A program made the translations under genes and the position numbers. Below the pieces are notes generated by a model. The model was not told the DNA's origin. It searched no databases and saw only the letters and a program-made list of their open reading frames with translations. Below, in pieces: positions 13,085 to 26,031 of a DNA stretch of 64,000 nucleotides. Origin of the DNA: Hydractinia symbiolongicarpus (lineage: Eukaryota; Cnidaria; Hydrozoa; Anthoathecata; Hydractiniidae); the NCBI RefSeq assembly GCF_029227915.1, contig NC_079875.1, positions 15,803,001-15,867,000 on the forward strand, written 5' to 3'. The first letter of the stretch is position 1. Each line of letters starts with the position of its first letter.

Positions 13085-13197
13085 TTAATTTTCGCGAAAT
13101 TCGCGATTTTTTTTTCTTAATTTTCCGCGAAATATAGTTTCCGCGAATATTATTGAAAAACTCGCAATTCGCGAAATTCGCGGAAATTAATTTCCGT
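13085..13197. mobile_element. Inverted-repeat element rich in TTCGCGAA motifs, ~110 bp
   Basis: TTAATTTTCGCGAAATTCGCG at the left end is nearly complementary to the right end around 13166-13190, which ends GCGGAAATTAA. The compact size and clear ends make this the best-preserved member of the family in the window. Confidence 0.6.
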
Positions 13198-13491
13198 AAA
13201 ATAGAACCACATATATTATAAAATGTGAATTTCAACTTTATCAACCTTTAGTTAATGTATCCCTTGAGAAACGGTTATATATTGAGAAATGAAATGCCAT
13301 CGAATCTTAGGGAAAGATCTGCAAAAAATCAAATAACTTGTGATTAAAATAAATAAAAAAATCAACAGAACAAAACATTATACAGAACAAAACAAAGTAA
13401 ATCTCTCTTCACAAAAGGCTTGGTACAAAATGTACAATTTTTACAGTTTTATAATTCTTTACATTTCTTTATATACATATATAATATATAT

Positions 13492-13497
13492 TTTATT
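13492..13497 (-). promoter_or_regulatory. Candidate polyadenylation signal for the BCL2-like gene
   Basis: TTTATT on the plus strand reads AATAAA on the minus strand, about 180 bases beyond the BCL2-like stop codon. The distance suits a short 3' UTR. The hexamer is common in AT-rich DNA, so this is suggestive only. Confidence 0.35.
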
Positions 13498-13673
13498 TAC
13501 TGGCCAAACTGACTTTGTTTGTTAAATAATAGTTCATTGTGTATGATATATACAATTTGAGATAATTTCGTCTACCGTGTGATTATCTCATGCCGCCATG
13601 GGCAAGATAAATTCCGCGTAAAGCGAAATCAATAGATATTTCATTTTTTTGCATCTGTTTTCATATGTATTTT

Positions 13674-15091
13674 TTACTCCATTGTTTTGAAAGTAAGTAC
13701 AGCAGCTAAGGAGACGCCTGCACATATGAGGATACTTGGTTTGATCCAGTTGTACGTGTTCTGTTTGTGTTCCACTGGAAAGGTCTTATTGAATCCCTCC
13801 TAAAGTAGCAAAACAAATAAATTTAAAAGTAATACACCATTAACACATGTTAGCCACTCCTTTTTAAAAGAGCTAGAAAAATCCTGAAAAAGCATAAAAT
13901 TTTCCTCAAAACTGCTTTAAAAATGTTCAATATTATACTATCCTTGTTCTCCCGAATTTTTGTTATATTTTGTTTAAAAGAACTTTCAAAACAATTTTTT
14001 GACACAGAAGAGGGTTGCAATCAAAGAAGAAAACAAACAGGAGAATCTTCAAGCTACAATGAACTCTAAAGTAAAACCAGCTTTTTTATAATGGCACTTA
14101 CTTCTCTTCACCAAATAAAAATTTCTTTAATTCCTACTTAATTTTGCGCAAAATATCCTCCGTAAAATACTTCCCTAATATCCCTAATTGTACCCTATCC
14201 CATCCCCACCGGCCTGCACCCCTATTACTTGGTTACCTTACAAGCTTTAGACATAGTTGTGTTCTTAGTGTTGCATGTTTTTTTAACGTAAGCTCAAAGT
14301 TATCTTCCCCAACCTCGAGCCCAGGGCTCTTTGTCCCCTCCTGTTATGAAAAAAGGGAAAGAGCCCTGAGATCGAGGTTGTAATCTTCCCCTAATTTATC
14401 GTTTGGTCTAGTTAATTTATTATCTTTAGCTTTACTTTAAGTAAAAATAACTTACCCAGCCGCCATTTTCTTCGATCCAACTTTCTTTATCAGACAGGCT
14501 GTCAGTTAACCAATCTTCTATCTCGTCTATTTTGTCTTCCTGATTCGTTTGCCAGAACCATTCAGCTAACTTACCACCGAACGTAAACAAACTAACGACC
14601 CTTCCCCAGTTTAAAGGTTTCTTATCCAATACCTCTTCTGATACGATTTTAAACGCTTGTTCAGCATTTTCTTCTCGTATACGCATATTCTCGCAAACTG
14701 TATCAAAAAATTCTATATTCGTTTTCTCCATTTCCATACTCACTTTTCGGAGAGTTTTTGCAGTTTTTATAAAAGGTCTTAAAGTTTGAATATTTTCGGC
14801 AGATTCGTCAGCCGTAACCGTCGTAGTTTCGATAATATTTCCCGTTTCGGCTGTTGTATCGCTACTTAAGACTGAACATGCTTGCACAGATCGTCCATAA
14901 ATTTTATTGCGTAAAAAATCGTTAGCCAACTGTCGAATAAATTCCTTGTTACTAGCTGTCTCCGTTGTGTTGGCTCGAAACTCGTTTAGGTAATCTGTAT
15001 CGTCATAACTAGCTTGTCTTTCCAACTTCGGTCGAGCGCAAAAGGTTGTTTCATTCATCTTGAATTGATCGTTGTTTTTTTTACACACCAA
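13674..15091 (-). CDS. BCL2-family apoptosis regulator
   Basis: Two exons, 15091-14456 and 13799-13674, joined in phase 0 at the donor GTAAGT, give 253 residues (242 if Met12 is the start). BH1 is at about 160-177 (LNWGRVVSLFTFGGKLAE) and BH2 at about 205-216, where WIEENGGW from exon 1 meets EGF from exon 2. The C-terminal segment at about 232-250 is hydrophobic with a short basic/polar end, a typical tail anchor for mitochondria or ER. A BH3-like stretch lies at about 111-122 (TLRKVSMEME) but lacks the canonical LxxxGD. The intron directly after the BH2 Trp is the position conserved in animal multidomain BCL2 genes. Residues 70-105 form a Ser/Thr/Glu-rich loop. Multidomain members control outer-membrane permeabilisation; whether this one protects or kills cannot be told from sequence. 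Confidence 0.9.
14311..14379. mobile_element. Short inverted-repeat element, AACCTCG family
   Basis: AACCTCGAGCCCAGGGCTCTT at the left end and AAGAGCCCTGAGATCGAGGTT at the right end are near complements, total length 69 bases. It lies in the BCL2-like intron. Other copies are at 18.76, 20.67, 21.16, 24.53, 37.90 and 63.32 kb. Confidence 0.85.
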
Positions 15092-18000
15092 TTACGTCTT
15101 TCACTTCCAAACTTCTATTGCAAGCAAGATTTCCTGACGTAGCTTCGTTTTTTTATATATATCTTTTTCTTTTTATTTCCCTTTCTAGTTTTCTATTGTT
15201 TTGAAAAGAAGAATAAAGTACAGTGTAAATATTTGATTCTCTTCACAAAACAGTTATCAAAATGAGTGTTTTGTTTATGTTTTGTATCAAGACTATGCTA
15301 CAGTTATATACAGGCTAGTTTATGTAAACACTTTTCTAGATCTGCAAAAATAACATGATTCCACCAGCTAAGTTCTTAACCGACTTGGTACTCTAAATTG
15401 CAATGAAGTGATAAAACACGGAATACGTAGAAACAAATTCCTTGCCTATTTTTATTTTTTCTCTGAAAATGTATGTTCGCCGTCGTCAAAATGTGAACGC
15501 TTTCGAGCACAACCTGTGTTAGTATATAACAGGATTTTAAAACTATATTTATTCACTCCATACGAAAGTTCATTTTATCCTGTCTTTAATTGGTACAGAG
15601 CTGATAATAGCAAAACTTTCAGCTCTGTGAAATTCACGCAAATTGGTTTTTTTATTATTATTATTATTATTTAATGGCTTTTCTACTAATAACTTCTTGG
15701 TATTTAAACACTCGATATGGTTGCCTAGCAACCTTGTTAATTCTTAAGAAGTATCAGCTGTAAACTTTAAATGACTTTTTCCATCAGAATGATGTCACTC
15801 CTTTATGAAAATGAAAGTATAAGTACGCGGGAGAGTAAACTAGTTCCCAGGGCTCTTTAGTCACTTTTAGTAGAGAGGAAGAGTGAAGTTGGCGTGAGAA
15901 ATATTCGTTTAATATGATGGAGCCAACAAGACGATCGTCTAAATGTCCCTTAGAAACTCAGGGTACTTTGTTTAGAAAGTGTTAATTAAAAAGAACGCAT
16001 CAATTAAATTCATAGCCATATAGCAACCTTTTATAAAGCACGTTAAAACAGCCTGAGAAAGTACAAGATGTCCTGGTGATGAGTTAGAAAGAGAGAGAAA
16101 AGTCGTAGGAACGAGTTTGGGAAGAGTATAGCAGTGGAAAGTTTGTGTGTTTAAATCAAACGATTTGTAATCGGTTTCTAAAAAGTAACTTATTTTGGCA
16201 CATTTAGTTTCCTTAGACTTAAAAAAAACTACAGGAAAAAGTACCAACCTCTCTCTCCCCACTCTCTGACTCCCTCCTTCCGGGCTATCTCGCCTTGTGT
16301 TTATAAGGCGTCACAATTAAATTTGTCAAGAAGTGCTGGAAAAGAAGCTAAGAGTATGGAAACGAATTTATAAAGAAGCGAATACTAATAGAACGTTTAA
16401 AAAACTTATCCTCCTCGTCTCCTTTAAATAAAGTTAGAGCTCAGGCTTCAGAATGAAACGACATTTGAGAGGTCTTTTTTCATTCTTTACCAAGTTTAAA
16501 CTCATTTTGTGACGAAAAAAATTTACTTGTTTCTTGAATGTTTCACAGCCTAATAACACATTTTTGGCAAAGCCTTTTAATGCAGGCAATTAATTGGCAC
16601 CGCAAAATTACGGTAAAATACCTTATAAAAATATGAAAAACACACGGTAACCGAAACTTGTAATTTTATACAGAAAGTGAGGACAAAAAGCCGGTTAAAA
16701 TTTTCGTTTCGTTTCTTTTTGCGGGGTAAAAATAGTTTAAATAGTAATTTTTAGAGCTTCCCTTTATTTTATCGTAAACTGAAGAACTGTCAGAATTAGA
16801 AATATATTAATAAATATAATAATAATATAATAATAATATAAAAGCTAGACGAAATAATAATGTAACACAAAAGAAAAAAAGTTATCAAAATTATGCTAAA
16901 CTTAAAACTATATAAACAAAAATATTTATTAAGTATTACTTTAGCGACACTTTTATCGTCTTTCGAGAATATCGCTGTAATTCAGATTCACAATACAACC
17001 AGATTAACAAAAAACTCAAAATATTTTTTATACTTGCTCTTGTCAGCTTTCTTTTACACGCTTGACTGGATCTACTTAAAAAAAAATCTTGTTCGTGCGC
17101 TCTTGAAGAATTAAATTCAATCTTCAACCACATCTTTAGCAAACTTTCTTCACTATATATAATTTAAATGCAGTCTAAGTTATTAATAAATAAAAAGTTG
17201 AGCTGGTGCTACGATACAATACTGATGTGAATTTCGCAACGCTCTCAATGAATAGAAAAACCTATATATATAGATTTTAATATACATTATATGCCTTCCC
17301 TTTTTGCAGATTTTTTGTAATTTACAAAAGCCCCTAGGATTTAAATTCCGAGCATACCACTTTATTTTTAAATGCTTCTAAATATATTACACTACAGTAA
17401 TTACGTTTCATGCGCCTAATTACCAGACCTTTTACTATCACTTTCTTTGAGACAGTTGCTTTAATTTTACTGGTAATGAAGTTGGTATTATAGCAAAGAT
17501 GGACCGAACAGTAGTTTTCAATCCCCAGAACCGTATGACCCCGTAGTTTTTGGGGAATACCAAAAAACTACCGTGACTTTACCGGGTACGGAACACTCTT
17601 CATATTTTGCAAGTAAATTGCGGGTATATTTTAATGCCCAAAAATTAATTTTGTTAAAATAACCTTGAAAAATGGCAAATGATTATAGGTTCAGCTACAT
17701 AGCAACCAGGGAAGCAGACCTCCCTCAGCCTGCTCTCCCAATACCCCCATATTTCGAAAAATTAAAAAAACCCAGCCTTTTCTATCAACAAACGATGAAA
17801 TCTTATAATAAAATACATCGTTTTTTAGAGGGTCTAAACAGTCAGTTTTTGTACATTTTCAACTCTCTAAGCTAACTATGTTGCCCCTCAGGTAGACAAA
17901 TAGACCTCTCCACCTCTTCCTTCCGAAACGTTTTAGCTTCGTACAGTCCATGGCTTTTTTTTACAAAAAAACGTAAACGAGAAATAAACCTGTAATTTCG

Positions 18001-18757
18001 TCTAATTTGGTTTCTATAGACGACAGCCAACATTTTATCTGCTACTATCATAATATTTTAGAGTCTATTGCTACAACTTTGAGATGTATAGAAAAAAACT
18101 TTATCCTGTTATATGTTTATTGCTAACAGTTTTCAAAGCTCTTGAACTGATTTCAGATATAAGCTTATCAATGACGTCATTTTTTGCACTTTTGCTTTCA
18201 TGTATAGCACTTCATCTAAACCCAATAGATATTTCGTGCAATGTGTCCATGAAGTTACCAAGCACAATCAAGAAACATTATCCAATCCATCCTTATGTTT
18301 CTCACAGAAAGCCAGTTTAACCTTGGTTTTACGTGTAGGTCACCTTTGATTGACTATTATAAATCTATTTTTTTATTTCACACACATGTCACGCATACTA
18401 CAGCAACTACGTTCCCAGTTACTCTTTAACAAATCATATAATCACTGGTAACGAGGTTGATATTGCACCATATCTTTCCGCCCGAAGATTGTTTTTTTTT
18501 GTTCTTATTTTGTACTTCAAGGAAAAAACCAAGCTGAAATTTATCTTCACAGGAGGCTAGAAACAAGGCGACGATTAAAAATGCCATCCTACGCCAATTG
18601 TTAATGTATTCTCAACCAACATTCATGTTTTATTTATAACCTATTTCATCCCTTATAAATATGGCGTAATCATTCTTGAAATTACGTCAAAGAAGATAGT
18701 ATTTCAATTGAAGTGTTTCGTAGTAAGATGATTGAATGAAGTGAAAGATGAATAAGT
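15092..18757. other. Non-coding stretch
   Basis: No ORF resembles a known protein. An (AAT)n microsatellite is at about 16800-16845. Single ends of the AACCTCG family may be present near 15838 (TAGTTCCCAGGGCTCTTTAG). The BCL2-like 5' UTR and promoter should lie within the first few hundred bases, but I see no clear motif. Confidence 0.5.
16800..16845. repeat. AAT-type microsatellite
   Basis: ATAATAATATAATAATAAT repeats with small interruptions. Confidence 0.8.
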
Positions 18758-18845
18758 AACCTCGTCTCCAGGGTATTTTGTATCTTTTCTGACATCGGCG
18801 CAATCCCCGTGTCAAAAAGATACAAGATGCCCTGGGATCGAGGTT
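18758..18845. mobile_element. Short inverted-repeat element, AACCTCG family
   Basis: AACCTCGTCTCCAGGG at the left end and CCCTGGGATCGAGGTT at the right end, with inner arms TTTTGTATCTTTT and AAAAGATACAAGA. Total 88 bases. Confidence 0.85.
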
Positions 18846-20668
18846 GATGAATAGGGTGTTTTGAAACAAACTGCAGAGCTATACAATTGTGGTATCTTTA
18901 ACTTGTAAAAAATGAGAAGGAATATGATTCGGGGAAGGAAATTGATGAGCGTCCTTGATAACCATTTAGTCTAAGCAACTTCATTCCTAAACTTCAGGAG
19001 TTTGTAATACGATCGCAATGAAGCGCCACCCAGGGCCAATTGGAAGATGTAAAAAGGCGGATGATAAGCGCTTTCTTTTCTAACGAAGTTAATCCATAAA
19101 AATCTTTATATTAGAGATCACGTTGATAATAATACTTTAAAATTCAAGGGACTCGGTCCAAGGTTTCTAAAAATCGTAATTTCGATCAATTTTGCACCCA
19201 ATTAATTTCTTGTAGTTTTTCAAATCGCACATGTGGAAAGTCCGTTAGGTAAAATTATTTATGAGGTAAAACTTAGAACAGAAACAAAAATATTAACAGT
19301 ACAGGGGCTTCCCTATTTTACGGTCCATAATTGTCTGGGATTTACTTGGAAGAAACGTGCATTGCTGTATTTCAGTTTCATTTTAACAACTATTCTTCGG
19401 TTAAATCACAGTTAAATATGAAAAAAGTTTTGCTAAAACATCATATGCACCACTATCGATTTTTTGTTGTGTGAAGTTGTAAGAACTCTTCATCACCGAA
19501 TTTATAAATTTCGACACCTATCTTTTGTCCCTCCACTCGTTCTAAACTCGTTTCCAGGACCTTTCTCTTTTATTAATATTGAAGACTAGAAATAAATAAA
19601 AAGAAAATTTCGCGCTGTTTTCAATATTAAAAACTGAAAACCTGAAAACGAGTCTGACTCTTCCAGATTAAATCTCTCTGTTTTATTTAAAATTTCGTGA
19701 CGTCAGCATTATTTATTATTATATTCAACATTTGGCACAAACAAACTGGTAATTTCCAATAAAAATTTTTGTGTAGAATTGTACTTTCGCTTTGCGTTTT
19801 TTTGTGTTATTGCTACGTTATGTTTTTACAACAAGAAGGTAAATTAAAAAACTGGTTGAAAATACTGGCAGCCTTGTTTATACGTTTTAACACGATTAAA
19901 AAGTATATTTCTTATGTTGTGTTAAGTTTAAATCAAATTTCAGTTGTTATCCTGAACATTCGCAATTAAAATTTCTTGTGAATTTGAAAAATATTTTGTG
20001 ATCATTTAAATAATAAGAAGAAATCATATTTCTCAAGGACATATTTCGTACTTATTTTAATCAAGAAAAATCCGGCAAAACTTCGACATAGAAATTTTCG
20101 GACACATTTTTTTTTTATTTCAGCGGAAAAATTTTTGGACAAGATTTATAAAGTCAAAAAATGCATGTGTAAGTCTTTTAAACGAATTTTAACCGAATTT
20201 CAAAAGTAATGATTACGGGAAATGACACAAAAAGAAGGCTGGAAACATTTATAGCCAGTAACCCAATAAGGGTGTATAGGTTTCACAGTTAACAACTTCA
20301 GCGGTATATCGATAAAATTAAAAAAAAAAATTCAGACGGCAAAAAAAATCCGAAAGTTTTTCCGTCCGAAAATTTTCGTTCCTTATTTATAAGCAAATTA
20401 AAACAGTCTGTCAAATTGCAAATAGTCAGGAAAATGAAATGAAGAGAAGTTTGCTTAGCTGTGACATGTCATTCCGCGGAATAAAGAACCTACAGAGAAG
20501 CCCTCCTAAACACCTTTCCTCGAAATATCCATGTTTTCTGTTCTCCAATCCCCAACTTCTTCCAACGCATCTATTTGTTAATTTTAGCCAATATCGTTCC
20601 CAGGACTTCTTTGTCTCTTTTTTGCTTTGGTAAATTCGATAGCAGAAAAGCAACCTTGATATGCGTGG

Positions 20669-20741
20669 CTACTTCGATCCCAGGATCTGTTGTCTACTTT
20701 TGCATATCAAACGTCGAGACAAAAAGCCCAGGGGCGAGGTT
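20669..20741. mobile_element. Short inverted-repeat element, AACCTCG family
   Basis: The left end TACTTCGATCCCAGGATC and the right end AAGCCCAGGGGCGAGGTT are degenerate complements. The ends are more diverged than in other copies. Confidence 0.7.
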
Positions 20742-21155
20742 GGTGCGTTAGAAGTCAACAAGAACGTAAAATGAACCACAGGTATATGGTTCCATTTTAC
20801 ACTCTAATCTGATAATGACATATTCCTGTGTAATAATTAAGTACATCGAGCGAAATGTGCGGTGAAATAGGTCATTATGGATAATTTGAACGTAATTCGT
20901 TAAAGATTTTATTTCCAAGAAATACAGTAATTAAAAACCACAAATTCATTCAAACATTGAGTGGTATTGCATATAGCATGCATAGAAAGGGGGTTGTGCG
21001 ATAAAGAGGTCGTGAAAAAATGTTATGCGAGAAGAAGCTTGCATAGAAAAAGGGTAGAAGGAGGTTGAAAAAAAATTATCAAAAAAAAAAAAAAATGCAT
21101 ATTAAAAAAGTTGTACGGGAAGGATGTAAAAGAAAGAAAAAGGTTACGTACGAGC

Positions 21156-21228
21156 AACCTCGTTCCCAGCGCGAGTTGTCTCTTTTTTTTTGTCCTGATG
21201 TCAGAATTGATGCCCTGGACACGAGGTT
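21156..21228. mobile_element. Short inverted-repeat element, AACCTCG family
   Basis: AACCTCGTTCCCAGCGCGAG at the left end and GCCCTGGACACGAGGTT at the right end. The next 600 bases contain further single ends (near 21304 and 21770-21810), so elements have accumulated here. Confidence 0.8.
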
Positions 21229-22592
21229 GACCTATGAACTAATTTGCGCAAGACTTCGGCGAATGCTGGCGTATTACTACTAACCCGGGCTACTACTCAA
21301 GACTACTATGGACCAACCTCGTCGCCAGGCCAGATTGACCTACTGACGACTTTCTTAATATATTACTTGCACCTAATCCAATTTTATGATTTTACAACTC
21401 TAACTTTTTTGGTCTTCTTAAATGGTAACCGTGGTTCTGAAAAAAAACGTTTGTACGGAAAATCGGGGAATTTGACAAAAAATTAAAGTTGAATAACCTG
21501 AAATTGCCCCGGACAGTACGGGACCATTTTAAGTTAAATTTTTGCGAATCCAGACATTTAAATATTTTTACAAAAACTTTTTCTCGAAGAGTACTTATAA
21601 AACTAAAGGTTTTTTCTCAATTCCTCTAAATTCTGGAAATTTGGCGTGGTTAGCCATCCCAAAATTGAATCTCAAGCAATTTTGTCACAGAAAAAAATAA
21701 AATAAATTTTTTTTGAATTATATAGATTTTAATTTCTTGTGGTTCTAATCTTTGCTTGAAACGAGACCAGCACTGCTCAGAAGCAAATTGTCCTGGGAAT
21801 GAGGTTGCGCGATTAATAAAATAATATCAACGTCCATTAACATTGACGTCATAACAAAAATTTCTTGGAATTTGCGGCGGCACGAGACTATTCGTATCAG
21901 TTTCATTATCGGGTTAAATTTGTATCGGTTTCAGTATTAATTTGTATCGGTTTTATTTTCGGATTCAGACTCAGCTTTGGGTGTGTCTCTATTAGTTAAT
22001 GACAGTTGACGTAATTTAACTCAATTTTGACATTTTCAATAAAAACATCTTCTGGATACATTCACAACCGTACTAGTTTCATGTTCAAATAATTTTTGAA
22101 AAAAATAGGGTGTGTATTTATGCTAAAATACGAGTTTTGCTCTCCTGTTTCAAATATCGCGAAAAGGTGTGATCGAAATCGCGTAAATTTTTGATTTACG
22201 AAAAGGCATACTATACTGCTGTATTGCATCTGCAGTGCAATAACATGATCGCCAATGGTTGATTTTCTGCATATTGTATAATTCGACTGTTGATAGGAGC
22301 CATTAATGAACATCTTTCAACGCCCTTGTCTCTTTTCGATATACGCTAGAAATGAATATGTCGCATTGGGAAGGTTAAAGCTCCAGTCAGAAAATTGAAC
22401 TTTGGGCAAGACAACAAATTATTTATCTCTTTAAGATTATCATTTGCTACGATTACTTTACCCAAGATATCCTATTGGGTACTGCTATCAATGAGACTCA
22501 TGCGAAGGGAGTCCTAGTGCATTTAAAACATTCCCGACCCTAGAGCTTCTTGAGATTAAATCCTAGAAAGTAGCGCTAGACCCGTCTGGTCA

Positions 22593-22631
22593 CGTGAAAA
22601 ATACCCCACTCTATGTGGGGTATTTTTCACG
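22593..22631. repeat. Perfect hairpin, 17-bp arms, 5-base loop
   Basis: CGTGAAAAATACCCCAC, loop TCTAT, then the exact complement. No oligo-T run or gene end adjoins it that would make it a transcription terminator. It is probably the core of a short inverted-repeat element. Confidence 0.9.
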
Positions 22632-23119
22632 TTCAATTTTTCAATCAAATTTTTTTGTTGGGACCTAGTTGGATTCGTGATTTAGCACAACTTGAGAAAG
22701 CGGATCTGACAGTACAGTGGAAGATCCTGTAAAGAAATTTCATTTGATGATAAATCCAATCAAAGCACTTATTTTATCTTCTAAAAACTTTTTAATGTTT
22801 AAGCCTCGTGTAAATGTGAAACGTACTTACGTAGCCAGACTTTGTTTTGTAGCTTAGGTGCTAGTTTTAGCTATATAGCTAGCTAAGTGAAAGATTCGCT
22901 GTACGTACAAATTTAGCCACTATTTCTGTGAGAACTGTTCTGTTGAACCTGCCTAGAGCCGTATTATAAAAGCTGGATTGACTCATTTGTGGCTCACCAC
23001 ATGCTCGGCTTGATTAAATTAATCAGCTTAGCAGAATAGTAACTACAGATCACTATTAGAAAATTTTTGACATTATATGAAGCGAGTCAACCCTCTTAAG
23101 GCAAGCCCATTTTCCAACT

Positions 23120-23449
23120 CAGGATGAGTTGATTCAGTGGTTTGAATCGAGTCATTTAATATTACTTTGTCGAGCCATTGCCAAGTTGAAAAAGCAAAAC
23201 CATGCGCTTTACAAGCTAAAACAAAAGAGAAAAATCATTTTAATATTTTACATGCGTCAGTATTTTCTGTATCGAGTGATTTCGTTGAAGCAAAAGCCAA
23301 AAAAGGGGAAGCCGTGGATTTCAAATAGCAAAGCCTTGGTAAATTACTCATGGACAATTTTTGTTTTTATTTTGCTGGTTTGTTTGCTCCTTGGATCTGT
23401 CATTTCTTCAAAAGAAATAAGTACATTTTTTTCAACTGGAGAGCAGTAG
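23120..23449 (+). CDS. Doubtful small membrane-protein exon
   Basis: An open frame of about 108 codons follows a possible acceptor (CCAACTCAG) at 23120 and continues to a TAG at 23449. It encodes a Lys/Gln-rich, possibly coiled-coil stretch (AIAKLKKQNHALYKLKQKRK) and then a hydrophobic segment (FVFILLVCLLLGSVI) close to the C-terminus. I recognise no family and could not find a partner exon, so it may be chance. Confidence 0.25.
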   Translation, partial: QDELIQWFESSHLILLCRAIAKLKKQNHALYKLKQKRKIILIFYMRQYFLYRVISLKQKPKKGKPWISNSKALVNYSWTIFVFILLVCLLLGSVISSKEISTFFSTGEQ

Positions 23450-24528
23450 CTAGATCATGTCTTGGATTGACTTCCTCATCAAATATGATTTTTTTTAAAA
23501 CAAGTCGATCTGCCAACTGAGCCAACACTTAGGCAACCTGTCTCGTTTAGTCAGTCTCTTAGTAATCATGCAAAAAGGTCAAATAAAAGAGAACCATAAG
23601 AACGTTAGCTAGCTACTGTCACGTCATAAGTTCTTTCCTCAGCTCCAGTTAGCAGGGTTAAAAAAAACAACGAGACCCCTTCCGTCATGTTAGCTGGCAG
23701 ACCAGCTCCTTTAACCTGGCTGATGGGCCATGTGTGGCTCTTAAGGCTGGCTAGGTAAAGAATGATCAAATGCTAACAGTATATGTTGTTAAAACAGAGA
23801 GCCGAGTTATGTTTTTGGTAGATATATAGCCCTTTTATATCTGCTTTAAATTCAGTCATGACATAATCAAATGCGAGCATACTTAGATTCTTCGCCTCTC
23901 TGCCGCTATGTTTGTTTACATTTCAATGCTAAACCTTTCGCGAAAAAACATAGATCTCTAATAATACACCAATCAGAATCCATCACGTGACTAGGCGGTT
24001 CCAGAGCTACTTTCGAGGCTTATTTCACAAAGCTGTTGGGTTGAGAATGCATTTAAAGCTCTAATTTGAGCTATGGAAGGCGTACAAGCTACCGCTCAAA
24101 CTAGGCGACCGATCAAGATAACAATCCCATTCTAACGCTGGACGCCAAATTTTGCCTCAGTGAATAATGTTTTGTACGAACTAATACTCACTGACTTTTT
24201 TTACCGACTAAGTATTTAGTTTATTTAGTTTTTCTTCTGAGAATTTTTTTCGTTGAGTATATTAAAATGCCTCAAACACAAGAGGATACAAAGGTTGTGT
24301 ATTACCACAGAAATCACCGCAATGTGTACGTAAAAAGTGACTAAATTTTGTGCAACTGACTATAATACTTTGGACGGCTAAAAGTTCAAACGGTCTTCTT
24401 TTCAATCAACTAATTTCAATTAAATTTATGTTTTCATAACCGTTTCCGTTCCTGTCAATAAAGTGGGTTCAAATGAAATTATTTTTTTCACAAACAAAAG
24501 TTTTTGGGCAACTATGCACAGAACAGCT

Positions 24529-24616
24529 AATCTCGTTCCCAGGACATTGTCTCTCATAGACGCTGCGTTTATTGATAGGTCTGCATAAAGAGACAACAGG
24601 TCCTGGGATCGAGGTT
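24529..24616. mobile_element. Short inverted-repeat element, AACCTCG family
   Basis: The left end AATCTCGTTCCCAGGACATTG pairs with the right end CAGGTCCTGGGATCGAGGTT. Inner arms TTGTCTC and GAGACAA are complementary. Confidence 0.85.
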
Positions 24617-24737
24617 GTTTATCTAGCTATGGGTGTTACAGTTTTGTGTTTTTTCTTTTCGCAGCAATTGTTTAAAAACACACAAAAAATGTTCCGTGTA
24701 TGGGCAGCAGTAAATCGTAAGCAGACAGCTCAATTCA

Positions 24738-24910
24738 ACAGCTGGATTTGTAACCAGGTAGACGAATTCACACTCGGGCAACTGAATTCGTCACCGGGCA
24801 GCTAAATATGTAACTAGACTGCTAACTTCGTATTCGGGAAGCTCAATTTATGCCCGGGAAGCTCAATTTGTAACCGGAAGGCAGAACTCGTAACCTCGTA
24901 GCTAAATTTG
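24738..24910. repeat. Minisatellite, ~21-22 bp unit, diverged
   Basis: Variants of GGGCAGCTAAATTCGTAACC recur about eight times between 24738 and 24910, with substitutions in each copy. A short ORF running into it from the neighbouring inverted-repeat element is an artefact. Confidence 0.75.
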
Positions 24911-26031
24911 CACGTTCTGAAAACGTGATCGTTGTAGCGTCTTTGTTTAGATTAGAGAAATTTACTCTTAAATTCATTTCGTTGCCGTATGTTTTGAAAT
25001 TATTTGAGCACCAGTGTGAGACGATATGATATAATACTAAATAATTAGGATTTATTGAAAAAGATTATTAAATTTTTAACTGATCTAACCCACCAACATT
25101 TATTTAATTATACTGAGCATAAAATTATGCATTGGCGAATAAACCCACTACAAACGGGGGTAAAAAACGAAAAGCTAGATAATCCTTAATCGAAGCAGAA
25201 AAGGTTTTTTACGACCGACTTTTTAAAAGTCACGCAAGAATGGCCTTATACTTTGGTTCATATAATTCACCTTCTTTGTGAAAATACATTGTTATTTTAA
25301 GCATAATTTATTTCCTTTAATAAAGAGATATATCCCCCCGTCTTAAGGTGTTAAAAAAACTTCTTTTTATAATCGTGCTCAACGGTGCGTTACGACGCGA
25401 AACTGTGAAAGTTTCATTTAAACACCATCTTTAAACTGACATAAACTGTACAAATTTAAATTTAACCCTCCATAAACACAACATCTCCTAAATTTTATAT
25501 TCCAACACTTTAAAAAATAAAATTAAACCCGACAGAGGGAGGTTTATTAAAGAGTTCTTGCAGTATACAGCGTGGTTTATTAATTTTAAAAAAGTTAACA
25601 TTGAATGGCCATTGAGTTACTAAGCAATTAACCTAATTAAAACGCACCTGTCTTTAATTCAGAGCTTCGAATTCATCATACGGCTGTGTTCGATCGAATT
25701 TCTACAAGTCGCACGTGAAATCGAAATGGTGCAGAAACATATTAACGAAATTATAATTTAACAACAAGTATATGTATTAAAAATGTCGCAAGAGTGAGAT
25801 GTTGTCTTATTGGTAATAACTATCTAACTAATCAAGGCTTACCAAAGAAGAAATTTTCAACGCCATAGCAGAGTGACGATTTTCGAAAAGTATCAAGCAA
25901 AATGCTCCTGTGGATTTAATGTTGAAAAACGTTTTAAGGAACAAAAACTTACCTTCTGTATTTTATGCTCTTTCAGGGCTTTACTGTGCATAACTTAGTG
26001 AAATTGGGAGTCATTTAAAAGTTTTAAAAAG
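24911..26031. other. Non-coding stretch upstream of the 708-residue membrane protein
   Basis: I see no coding sequence. The promoter and 5' UTR of the gene starting at 26032 should be here, but no motif stands out. Confidence 0.5.

Noticed and set aside
16893-17114. 73-codon hydrophobic ORF
   Set aside because: AT-rich random frame; overlapping open frame on the other strand and no homology or splice context.
24572-24805. 77-codon ORF
   Set aside because: It spans an inverted-repeat element and a minisatellite, with no protein-like composition.
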